Assembly: GCF_003027925.1 (NCBI RefSeq)
Contig: NZ_PYPS01000047.1
Location: 1 to 53,733 of the forward strand
Source of the DNA: Micromonospora sp. RP3T
Lineage (GTDB): Bacteria > Actinomycetota > Actinomycetes > Mycobacteriales > Micromonosporaceae
Direction: 5' to 3'
Length of the DNA: 53,733 bases
In this document: positions 34,335 through 42,439 of the stretch, one piece after another
Position numbering within the stretch: position 1 is the stretch's first letter
Layout: each line of letters opens with the position of its first letter
The notes under the pieces: generated by a model
Database searches by the model: none
Seen by the model: the letters and a program-made list of their open reading frames with translations, nothing else
Told to the model about the DNA's origin: nothing
Made by a program: the position numbers and the translations under genes

Positions 34335-35750
34335 TCAGTCAACCCGGTTGAGAACCTGGTCTCGAGCGGCGGAGTACCGTTCGCGGATCGCAGGTACGGC
34401 GTCCGCCTCGTGCCTCTCCACCCGCCCGACGGTCCATGCGGGTGGTTGCTGCCCGCCCGACAACAGCCATGCCGCCTGCCGGGCGGCACCGTCAGCGACG
34501 TGCTCGCCGGCCGTTGGTACGAGTACGGGCCGGCCGAAGACGGTAGGCGCGATTTGGCGTACCGCCTCCGAGCGGGCCCCGCCGCCGACCAGGAGGATCC
34601 GTTCGACCGTCGTACCCTGCGCGATCATCGCGTCCAGCCCGTCGGCGAGTGCGCACAGCATCCCCTCAACGGCGGCGCGGGCCAGGTGCGAGGGGGTCGA
34701 GGTCCGCAGGGTCAAGCCGTGCACGGCGCCGGTGGCATGCGGACGGTTCGGTGTGCGCTCACCCTCCAGGTAGGGCACCAGGACCAGCCCGTCGGCACCA
34801 GGCGGGGCGGACAACGCCAGCGTGGACAGCTCTGCATGGTCCACCCGCAGCATGGTCGCGGTGGCGTCCAGCACCCGGGCGGCGTTGAGCGTACACACCA
34901 GCGGCAGGAAGCGGCCGGTCATGTCGGCGTACCCGGCCACGATCCCGCTCGGGTCGATGGCGGGCACGTCGGCCACGGTGGACACGATGCCCGAAGTGCC
35001 GATCGACACGACCACGTCGCCCGGCTCGGCGCCGGCACCCAGCGCCGCCGCTGCGCAGTCGCCGCCACCAGCGCCCAACGGTGCGCCGGTGCGCAGCTGC
35101 CCCGCCTGACCGGTCGGTCCGAGCACCTCCGGCAGCAGCAGGTCATCACGGCCGAACGCCAGCCCGACCAGATCGCATCGGTACGTGCCGGTTGCGGCCG
35201 ACCAGTATCCGGTCCCACTGGCCTCGCTGCGGTCCGTACACAGCGCGGCCAACCCGGCCGCGCCGGCCAGCCGCCAGGTCAGCCAGTCATGCGGCAGACA
35301 CACCGCTTGCGTACGTGCGGCGTTGTCCGGCTCCGCCGAGGCCAGCCAGCGCAGCTTTGTGACGGTGAAGCTGGCCACGGGCACCAGCCCGACAGCATCG
35401 GCCCAGGCTCGCGACCCGGCCTCTCCACCTCCAAGATCCGAAATGAGGTCAAGGGCAGCTCCGGCCGAGCGGGTGTCGTTCCACAGCACAGCGTCGCGGA
35501 CAACCATGCCGTCCGCGTCCAGGCACACCATTCCTTGCATCTGCCCGGCGACCGAGACCGCCGCCACGTCGTCCAGTCCGCCGGCCCGCTCGACCGCGCC
35601 GAACAACGCGGCCTCCCACGCGGCGGGCGGCACGGCCGTGCCTACTGGGTGCGGTACGCGGCCCTCACGCGCGAGCTCTCCGGTTTCGGCGTCGCGGATC
35701 ACGACCTTGCACGACTGGGTCGAGGAGTCGACCCCGGCGACAAGCGGCAC
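34335..35750 (-). CDS. FGGY-family carbohydrate kinase, xylulokinase-like
   Basis: 471 aa from a GTG at 35750 with GGGAG upstream; an ATG-initiated longer form from 35927 would add 59 poorly conserved residues. The N-terminal phosphate-binding motif is LVAGVDSSTQSCKVV, then VAGQMQGMVCLD, the sugar-binding region VLWNDTR, the GTSGIV adenosine-site segment and, near the C-terminus, ILLVGGGARSEAVRQ. The pattern fits D-xylulokinase (XylB). No xylose isomerase or sugar transporter is adjacent, so it is an orphan here. Confidence 0.88.
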   Translation of the reverse strand: MPLVAGVDSSTQSCKVVIRDAETGELAREGRVPHPVGTAVPPAAWEAALFGAVERAGGLDDVAAVSVAGQMQGMVCLDADGMVVRDAVLWNDTRSAGAALDLISDLGGGEAGSRAWADAVGLVPVASFTVTKLRWLASAEPDNAARTQAVCLPHDWLTWRLAGAAGLAALCTDRSEASGTGYWSAATGTYRCDLVGLAFGRDDLLLPEVLGPTGQAGQLRTGAPLGAGGGDCAAAALGAGAEPGDVVVSIGTSGIVSTVADVPAIDPSGIVAGYADMTGRFLPLVCTLNAARVLDATATMLRVDHAELSTLALSAPPGADGLVLVPYLEGERTPNRPHATGAVHGLTLRTSTPSHLARAAVEGMLCALADGLDAMIAQGTTVERILLVGGGARSEAVRQIAPTVFGRPVLVPTAGEHVADGAARQAAWLLSGGQQPPAWTVGRVERHEADAVPAIRERYSAARDQVLNRVD

Positions 35751-35976
35751 GGTTCTCCCAATGGGTGGCGACAGGGCCACTGACACAGCTGGCTCAGCGG
35801 CCGGGTGGTCGACGGTGAGATGATTGCGTCCGCGAAGCGGAGCCTCCGGCATGTACCGAAACAGCGGACTCGAATATGCATACCTTGCTAGGAGCATCAC
35901 GTAACGTCTTGAGCTGCAGGTTGTCAAGCAAGACCTCGGCGGCGTGACCTACCAGAGAACACCGAAGTGGACGCTC

Positions 35977-37035
35977 CTATGCCGCGTCAAGTGGTGAGGG
36001 CGGGTTTTCGAGGCGTCGGTAGAGGTCTCGGGCGACGTGGCGTCTGAGGCAGCGTTTGATCTCTCGGTCGGTTTTGCCTTGAGTTCGGCGGCGCTCGGCG
36101 TAGGTGCGGGTGTGTTCGTCACGTTGTAGGCGGGTCAGGACGATGGTGTGCAGGGCGCGGTTGAGCTGGCGGTCGCCGGAGCGGTTGAGGCGGTAGCGGA
36201 CGGTCTTGCCGGAGGATGCCGGGATGGGTGCGGCGCCGGCGAGCATGGCGAACGCGGCGTCGTTGCGGCACCGTCCGGGGTCGGACCGTGCGGTGAGGAT
36301 CGTGGCGGCGACGATCGGTCCCACGCCGGTCAATTGCAGCAGGTCTGGGCGCCAGGACCGGACGATCGCGCGGATCGCTTTTTCGTGTTCGGTGGCTTCG
36401 GCTTCGAGGAAGCGGACGCGGCGGGCGAGGTCCCGCAGCACGGTCAGGCTGGTGAACACGTCGATGCCGGCGCTGGTGGTGGGGCGTAGTCGGGTGGCGG
36501 TGGTGAGCATGAGTCGGGTGCTCTGGCCGCGGAAGCGGGCTCGCACCGCTTCGGGAGCGGTGATCACCATCGCGTGTAGTTGCCGTTGGGCGGTGGCGCT
36601 GGCTTCCACGGCGGCGCGACGGGCGGTCAGGCGCATCTGTAGTGCCGCCCGCTGCGCACCGGTTCTAGGCTGCGCCAGCCGGGTGCGGGCCAGGGCGTCG
36701 CGGGCGGCGCGTTCGGCGTCGATCGGGTCGGACTTCGCTGCGCCACGACGGGCTGGGCGCTGCGGTCGGTCCAGCTCGACGACCAACTCACCGGCGTCGG
36801 CCAGGTGGCGGGCCAGGCCGGCGCCGTATCCGCCGGAGCCTTCCAGGGCCCAGGCCCGCAGCCCTGAGTGCTCGTCGGCCAAGGCCACCAGTTCGGCGTA
36901 GCCGTCGGGGTCAGCGCTGACCGTGGCTCTGGCCAGGACCCCGCCGGTGCGGGTGTCCAGCAGCGCAGCGGTGTGGGTGTCTGTGTGGGTGTCGACGCCG
37001 ATGACGACCTCGACCAGATCTGCCAGCATGGACAT
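35977..37035 (-). CDS. IS110-family transposase (DEDD)
   Basis: 352 aa, ATG with GAGGAGAG upstream. The N-terminal RuvC-like DEDD domain has D15 in IGVDTHTDTH, E65 in EGSGGYG and KSDPIDAERAA with D103/D106. The C-terminal Transposase_20 domain has LLQLTGVGPIVAATIL and the SGDRQLNRALH block with the likely catalytic serine. It appears intact. IS110 elements carry a non-coding region upstream of the recombinase that makes the bridge RNA; the matching region here is about 37036-37310. No inverted repeats are expected in this family. Confidence 0.92.
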   Translation of the reverse strand: MSMLADLVEVVIGVDTHTDTHTAALLDTRTGGVLARATVSADPDGYAELVALADEHSGLRAWALEGSGGYGAGLARHLADAGELVVELDRPQRPARRGAAKSDPIDAERAARDALARTRLAQPRTGAQRAALQMRLTARRAAVEASATAQRQLHAMVITAPEAVRARFRGQSTRLMLTTATRLRPTTSAGIDVFTSLTVLRDLARRVRFLEAEATEHEKAIRAIVRSWRPDLLQLTGVGPIVAATILTARSDPGRCRNDAAFAMLAGAAPIPASSGKTVRYRLNRSGDRQLNRALHTIVLTRLQRDEHTRTYAERRRTQGKTDREIKRCLRRHVARDLYRRLENPPSPLDAA

Positions 37036-37268
37036 GCGTTCTCTCCTCACCGTGGGGGACTCGATGGTCCGGTCCGGTGCGGAGATGGCAGGACTGTGAT
37101 GAGACACGCCAGCCGCTAACTGGCGGTCAAGCTCCTGATCAGGCCAACCGTCTCCCGCCGGGCCGGCGCCGGCAGCAGCAGACGGACAAGTCCCGCCAAA
37201 GACACAAAGCCAGTCAGGGTTAGAGTCACCTCTGCTGCTGCCAGCCATCAGCCCATCACTTCCGGAGA
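37036..37268 (-). ncRNA. Candidate IS110 bridge-RNA region
   Basis: Non-coding left-end region directly upstream of the transposase, transcribed in its direction. It holds a stem CGCCAG/CTGGCG near 37107-37125, a CCTGATCAGG palindrome, and a perfect 12-bp stem (37171-37182 with 37231-37242) enclosing 48 unpaired nt. Such a stem with a large internal loop is what a bridge RNA needs to present target- and donor-pairing sequences. The call rests on position and structure only; ends are approximate. Confidence 0.4.
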
Positions 37269-37309
37269 GACCCGGCTAGCCTCACAGGCTGACCCGGCTA
37301 GCCTCACAG
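37269..37309 (+). repeat. 19-nt tandem direct repeat at the IS110 left side
   Basis: GACCCGGCTAGCCTCACAG occurs at 37269-37287 and again at 37291-37309 with a 3-nt spacer. It lies about where the left end of the IS should be, so it may be the end/target junction or an older duplication. Confidence 0.6.
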
Positions 37310-37548
37310 TCAGCGTTGGCTGCTCCCCGCCTGCCTCCTGCCGGCTTGTCGTCCCGGGCCCACCTACGCCAATCGCAGGCCCATCCTGCATCGACGTGCG
37401 GCGCTAGATCATTGTGGCGGATTCTTGTCGGGGTTCCAGCAGTTGAGACGCGAATCCCACGGGCAGTCCTCTGGCCAGGGCTTCCTGGGCGGTGACCTCA
37501 ACCGGTGCTCCAGCCGGCGACGGCTGCTGACGCCGACCCGGCTGCCCA

Positions 37549-40398
37549 TCAGTGGACCGTCACCTGTCGCACGCCTGGGTAAAGCCCGTACGTGTCGGTC
37601 CCGGCTTCCGTGTCCGGGTGGCCGAGCTTTCGGAGGATCTTCCGGGCTGCGGCGCGGGCGCGGTTCCCCGCGGCGGCGTCGGCCATCGCGTAGTGCGTGT
37701 CGGCGAGCCGGTCGAGCACCCGTGCCTCGAAGTAGTGGTCGCCGATATTCCGGAACAGGTCCAGCGCGTTGCCGTAGCACGCCGCGGATCGCTCGTACCG
37801 GTCCAGCCTGTGGTGGGCGAAGCCCAGGTTGCACCATGCGCGGCCCTCCCACGCGCGGTCGCCGAGCTGCCGCAGGCGGCGCAGCGCCAGTTCGCTGTAG
37901 GTGATGGACCGCTCGTAGTCGCCGAGCTGGGCGTGGTACCAGCCGATGTTGTTGAGCGCGTGGGCCTGCCCGCGCTCGTGGCCCGCGGTTCGGTAGAGGT
38001 CCAGCGCCCGCCGCGAGTCATCGAGCGCATCCTGGTAGTGCCGCCGCGGCTCGTGTATCCAGCCCCGGCACAGGTGGACGTACGCGAGCCCGACGGTGTC
38101 GTCGAGACTGCCGTATAGCTGCCACGCAGCGTCGAGGTGCGACGCCGTTCTGTCGGGGCGGCCGCTGCACGCGTAAACCTCGGCGAGCCAGCAGTGCGCG
38201 CGGGCTTGGGCGCACTGGTCGTGCCTGCCACGGGCCGCGTTCAGCGCAGCGATGGCGATGGCTCGCCAGTCGTGCCAGAAGCCGCTGCGCCGCAGGAACG
38301 CGCCGACTGCGTCGGCCAGGTCACCGGTACGGGGGTCGAGGTCGGCCGAGGCGGACCGCACCAGCGCGACCAGTACCCGATGCTCGCGGGCGAACCAGTC
38401 CAATACCGCGCCGTCGTCAGCGAACCGGTCCGGCGTGACACCGAGGCCGGGCTGGGCCTCCAAAGGCGGGCGGTCGAGGCGGCCGATAAGTATTTTGGCC
38501 GCGTGCGCGCTGTGCAGGTAGTGGTCCAGCAGGCGGCCTGCGGCGGCGTTCCGGCGTTCCGGCGGTTCCTCTTCGATGGCGAGTTCGCTGGCGTACGCGC
38601 GGAGCAGGTCATGGCAGGCGAAGCGGTCGGGAACGTGTTCGGCCAGCAGGTGAGCATCGGTCAGCTCCCTTATGAGCCGCCGTATTTCATGAACCGGGAC
38701 ACCGGCGAGGCTGGCGGCGGCTGAACCGGTCAGGTCCGAGCCCGGGTGCAGGCCCATGAGCCGGAACAGCGTGGCTGCGGCGGTTGTGAGCGCCCGGTAC
38801 GACACGGCGAACACTGCTCGCAGGTCGGTGGTCGGGCCGTCCCCGGCAAGTGCATCCAACCGTCCCCGGACGTCGCGCAGTTCGTCGGCCAGCGCCGCGA
38901 GTGGCAGCCCGGGCCGGGTCGCGGCCCGGGCGGCAGCGAGGGCAATCGCCAGTGGTAGCCGCTCGCACCGGGTAACGATGTCGTCCGCGGCGGCGGGCTC
39001 CGCCGCGAGCCGCGCCGCGCCGAGCCGGTCCTCCAGCAGTTGGCGCGCGTCCGCAGCGGTCAGTAGGTCCAGGGCGAGCGGTTGGGCGCCGTCAGCGGCG
39101 ACAAGCCCGGTGAGCTGGCGCCGGCTGGTTACGACGACTGCGCACCCGTCCGACCCGGGCAGCAGCGGGCGGACCTGGTCGGCGTCGCGCGCGTTGTCCA
39201 GCAGGATCAGCATCCGCCGGCCCGCAAGCAGGCTGCGGTAGAGGCCTGTCTGCGTGGCCAGATCGGCGGGGATGCCCGCCGGACGCACGCCGAGCGCGGC
39301 CAGAAACGTGCGCAACGCCGCGTCCGGGGCCACCGGTCCGCCGGTCGGACTGCACCCTTGCAGGTCGATGTACAGGTGACCGTCCGGGAATCGGTCGATG
39401 TGGTCGTGCGCCCACCGCAGCGCCAGCCATGTCTTGCCGACGCCGCCCGGACCGACGATCAGCGCAACGGCGACCGCCCCGCGCGGCGCCAGCATCTCCG
39501 TGAGGCGGGCCAGCTCCGGCGCGCGTCCCACAAACGGCGCTGGGCGGGCCGCCAACTGGCGCGGCACCGGGGCATGCTCCGGATCCGCTCTGGACACGAC
39601 CGGCACCGGCTCACCGACCGTCACTCCCTCGGGGGCACCGGCCATCGGCGCACCGGCCAGTATCCGCTGGTGCAGGGCCTGAAGCTCAGGGCCCGGGTCC
39701 GCACCGATCTCCTCGGTCAACAGGCGGCGGGTACGTCGGAACTGGCCCAGCGCGTCCGCCTGCCGCCCGCTGCGGTACAGCGCCAGCATCAGTTGGCCGG
39801 CTGCCCGTTCGCGCAGCGGATGCGCCGCGACGTGCGCGGTCAGCTCAGTGACCACGTCGGTGTGGTTCCCGGCGGCGAGTTCGGCGTCGAACTGCTCCTC
39901 GACGGTGATGAGCCGCTGCTCCGTCAGCGCGAGTGCGGCGGTGGCGATGCCCGGCGTACGCGGTACGTCGGCGTACGGGACGCCACGCCACAGCCGCTGC
40001 GCCTGCCGGTACCGGTCAACCGCCTGCCCGGGCTGCTTGGCCCGAGCCGCCGCCCGAGCCTCGGCGACCTGCTCCGCGAACCGGTGCAGGTCGGTTTCGG
40101 CGTCGGCGACGTGCAACAGGTAGCCGGGTTTGCGGGTGACCAGTCGCTTCGCCGCGCCGGGCCCGGACAGCCCGGTCCGCAGCGCCCGCCGCAGCCGCGA
40201 CAGGTATCCGCGGACCAGGGCCCGGGAGTCGGCCGGCGGCCCGTCGGGCCACAGCTCGTCAACGAACTCCTCAAGGCTGACCAGGTGACCGGGTCGAATC
40301 AGCAGAATCGCGCACACCTGCCGCACCCGGGGCGGGCCCACCGCCAGCGTCTGCCCGCGGTCGCTGATCTCCAGCGGTCCGAGAACGCCGAACTTCAT
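37549..40398 (-). CDS. AfsR-like SARP regulator (SARP-BTAD-NB-ARC-TPR)
   Basis: 949 aa, ATG with GGGGAGG upstream; a longer in-frame start at 40461 adds glycine-rich unconserved sequence. An OmpR-type SARP DNA-binding domain spans about 1-95 (FGVLGPLEI, then RQVCAILLIRPGHLVSLEEF), a BTAD helical domain about 100-250, and an NB-ARC NTPase has P-loop GPGGVGKT at 316-323 and Walker B LILLD at 397-401. A TPR region covers about 650-930. Proteins of this plan activate secondary-metabolism or developmental genes in actinobacteria. It is divergent from locus B (40856 on) and is the best candidate for its activator. The minus-strand TPR tail ends about 500 nt from the IS110 element. Confidence 0.92.
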   Translation of the reverse strand: MKFGVLGPLEISDRGQTLAVGPPRVRQVCAILLIRPGHLVSLEEFVDELWPDGPPADSRALVRGYLSRLRRALRTGLSGPGAAKRLVTRKPGYLLHVADAETDLHRFAEQVAEARAAARAKQPGQAVDRYRQAQRLWRGVPYADVPRTPGIATAALALTEQRLITVEEQFDAELAAGNHTDVVTELTAHVAAHPLRERAAGQLMLALYRSGRQADALGQFRRTRRLLTEEIGADPGPELQALHQRILAGAPMAGAPEGVTVGEPVPVVSRADPEHAPVPRQLAARPAPFVGRAPELARLTEMLAPRGAVAVALIVGPGGVGKTWLALRWAHDHIDRFPDGHLYIDLQGCSPTGGPVAPDAALRTFLAALGVRPAGIPADLATQTGLYRSLLAGRRMLILLDNARDADQVRPLLPGSDGCAVVVTSRRQLTGLVAADGAQPLALDLLTAADARQLLEDRLGAARLAAEPAAADDIVTRCERLPLAIALAAARAATRPGLPLAALADELRDVRGRLDALAGDGPTTDLRAVFAVSYRALTTAAATLFRLMGLHPGSDLTGSAAASLAGVPVHEIRRLIRELTDAHLLAEHVPDRFACHDLLRAYASELAIEEEPPERRNAAAGRLLDHYLHSAHAAKILIGRLDRPPLEAQPGLGVTPDRFADDGAVLDWFAREHRVLVALVRSASADLDPRTGDLADAVGAFLRRSGFWHDWRAIAIAALNAARGRHDQCAQARAHCWLAEVYACSGRPDRTASHLDAAWQLYGSLDDTVGLAYVHLCRGWIHEPRRHYQDALDDSRRALDLYRTAGHERGQAHALNNIGWYHAQLGDYERSITYSELALRRLRQLGDRAWEGRAWCNLGFAHHRLDRYERSAACYGNALDLFRNIGDHYFEARVLDRLADTHYAMADAAAGNRARAAARKILRKLGHPDTEAGTDTYGLYPGVRQVTVH

Positions 40399-40855
40399 GG
40401 CCGACCTCCCCCGAGGGGCCATCCACCAGGTGCCATACCCGCCACCGCCGGCACCGACCACGTTTTGACCACGTTCCGGTTACCGCCGCGTGACACGGTC
40501 GTCTCGAGGCCGGCTGAGGTTCCGGAACGGAAGACGAGGAAACGGACGTGGACAGAGAAGCATCTCGAGCGGCTCACCGTCTCGTGTCACCCAGTCATCT
40601 GACCACAGGATCGATGGCCATGGAAGCGACCGTTTCCTGGCCGCGCGCTCATCTTCTGATTGCGTCCGGCGCCGGGCCGTGCACAGCTTTCCGTTCGTCA
40701 CCGTTAACGCCTGAACGTTTCCGGGAGCCAGACGTCGACTCCTTCCCCCGCCGAAGGTTTCGACGGAGAAACACCGAATGGCGGCAATTAGCCACCGGCA
40801 GGGCGTGGCGCACGCCACCCGCGAGTGCCGGTGGCCATCCCAGAGGAGGTAGCTC
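40399..40855. promoter_or_regulatory. Divergent regulatory region between SARP gene and locus B
   Basis: About 457 nt without a gene, containing the promoters for both directions. CGTT-centred heptamer-like sequences at 40692, 40702 and 40716 are spaced 10 and 14 nt; SARPs bind heptamer repeats at about 11-nt spacing, so these are only a weak candidate. Confidence 0.35.
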
Positions 40856-41332
40856 ATGTTCCGAAAGGCGTTCATCGCGTCGCTGGCGACCATCGTCGCC
40901 GCGGGTGCGGTCGTGGCTCTGGCCGACGCTCCGGCTTCCGCGGCCGACCAACCAACCTTTTGCGGCAGCTGGCTGCAGCAGCCTTCCAAGGCCTCAAGCA
41001 TCAAGGCCGTGACCGGCACGAGGGGGTTGGTGAACTACTACCCCGGAAATGAGAACGAGTACATCCAGGTCAACGAGGGCAGCTACAGCGGGCACTGGTA
41101 CGCCTGGGCGAAGCTCTACAACAGCGGCTCGAACTCGTCGGACACCGTCGCCTTGATCTGGAAGTACACCCCCAACGGGGGGCTCTACCAGTGCGGCAAC
41201 CGGTCGGGCGACAGCGGCTGGGCGCTCGACTACACGGCCGGTGTCCGGGACACCCAGTCCTCCCGGGTGCAGGCCAAGTTCAAGACCGGCGACGGGAGCG
41301 TCGAGTACGGCCCGGCGGTGGCCTGGCGGTAG
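40856..41332 (+). CDS. Small secreted protein (locus B, first gene)
   Basis: 158 aa, strong GAGGAGG ribosome-binding sequence. Signal peptide about 1-29 (APASA then ADQPTF). The mature part is about 128 aa, aromatic- and glycine-rich, with two cysteines (FCGSW and YQCGN) and beta-type sequence such as YIQVNEGSYSGHWYAWAKLY and TVALIWKYTP. It lacks the DUF2690 signature. No family recognised; a small extracellular beta-sandwich is likely. A strong hairpin after its stop separates it from the lipoprotein gene. Confidence 0.8.
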   Translation: MFRKAFIASLATIVAAGAVVALADAPASAADQPTFCGSWLQQPSKASSIKAVTGTRGLVNYYPGNENEYIQVNEGSYSGHWYAWAKLYNSGSNSSDTVALIWKYTPNGGLYQCGNRSGDSGWALDYTAGVRDTQSSRVQAKFKTGDGSVEYGPAVAWR

Positions 41333-41344
41333 CGAAGATCCGAT

Positions 41345-41379
41345 GATCCGGGTCGCCGACCAGGTCGGCGACCCGGATC
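41345..41379. terminator. Near-perfect palindromic hairpin after the small secreted gene
   Basis: Seventeen bases (41345-41361) are exactly complementary to 41363-41379 around one base, so in RNA about 15 pairs with a 5-nt loop. It lies 12 nt after the stop codon. No T run follows, as is usual in high-GC actinobacteria. It may give higher expression of the first gene than of those downstream. Confidence 0.65.
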
Positions 41380-41398
41380 CCGCCCGAGCGAGGACGAG

Positions 41399-42340
41399 AT
41401 GCCCGCACTGACCCGTGCGGCCTGCCTGGTGAGTCTGGCCGCCGCCCTCATCACCGGCTGCTCGGCCGCCGAACCCGGCGCCGAGCCAGCCGTCCCGGTC
41501 GTCGCGCAGGTTGCGAATGCCGCCGCCGAGCTGCGACTGCCGCTGGACGAGTACGAGTTGACGCCGAGTGGAAACCAACAGGTGCAGCGAGCCGTGTTCG
41601 ACCGGCTGCGATCTTGCCTGACCACCTTCGACCTGGCCGTTACCCTGCCCGAAGCCCGGGTGGCGACCTATCCCGCACACGCCACCCAGCTCAACTGGTT
41701 GGGCGGCCACGACGTGACCCGGTACGGCTACCAGGGCCCGCCAGGGTTCGTCGAGGAGATGTCCGCGGCGGCCCGACGGGGCAGCCGGCCGATCGTGGTA
41801 CCTCCCGAGGCCGTTGCCGTGTTCTACGGCGACACCGCCGTCCACCACGGCCGGCGGGTGCCGGCCAAGGGGTGCGACGGGGAGAGTCAACGAGCCGTCA
41901 ACGGAGGCATCGATCCGACCTCGATCGACGGCCTCGCACCCGGCGTCTCCCCGGAAAAGGGCATCGAGTGGCTGGAACAGCAGGCCGCAGACCAGGCCCG
42001 AGCCGACCGGCGGTACCTGCACGTCGTCGACCGGTGGCGTGCATGCATGGAACGCCAGGGTCATCACTACGCCACCCCGGACGACGCCCAGGGCGACCCC
42101 CGATGGAACCGGGAGGAGGACGGCGGGCCATCACCGTCGCCCGACGAGGTCGCCACGGCCACCGCCGACCGATCCTGCCGGGACGCCACCAACATGTCCG
42201 GAGTGCTCAGGAATCTCATCGCGCAGCGGGAGGACCAGATCATCCGGACCCGCCCCGACACCGTGCGGCAGGTCTCGGCCCTGCTGCACCGACGCGCCGA
42301 GAACGCCGCCGCCCTCCTGCACGAACCGCTGGCCGGCTAG
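41399..42340 (+). CDS. Hypothetical lipoprotein (locus B, second gene)
   Basis: 313 aa with GAGGA upstream of the ATG. Lipobox ITGC with modified C21 after a hydrophobic segment, so it would be anchored on the outer face of the membrane. The mature part is mostly helical, with a conserved-looking RWRACMERQGHHYATPDDA segment near 210-230 and paired cysteines. This type of lipoprotein of unknown function is frequent in actinobacteria. It may tether or help assemble the products of the locus. A gap of about 100 nt separates it from the giant gene. Confidence 0.8.
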   Translation: MPALTRAACLVSLAAALITGCSAAEPGAEPAVPVVAQVANAAAELRLPLDEYELTPSGNQQVQRAVFDRLRSCLTTFDLAVTLPEARVATYPAHATQLNWLGGHDVTRYGYQGPPGFVEEMSAAARRGSRPIVVPPEAVAVFYGDTAVHHGRRVPAKGCDGESQRAVNGGIDPTSIDGLAPGVSPEKGIEWLEQQAADQARADRRYLHVVDRWRACMERQGHHYATPDDAQGDPRWNREEDGGPSPSPDEVATATADRSCRDATNMSGVLRNLIAQREDQIIRTRPDTVRQVSALLHRRAENAAALLHEPLAG

Positions 42341-42439
42341 CCGACGCCCGACCGGACAGCCTCCGCGCACGTCGGACGATCCGGCACCCCAGCCAGTGGC
42401 ACACCTGTTGCTGCATGATCAGCACCGAGAGGCTTCGTC

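Noticed and set aside
40692..40719. SARP binding site made of CGTT heptamers
   Set aside because: Spacing is 10 and 14 nt rather than a regular 11, and the matches are short; kept only as a note in the regulatory-region entry.
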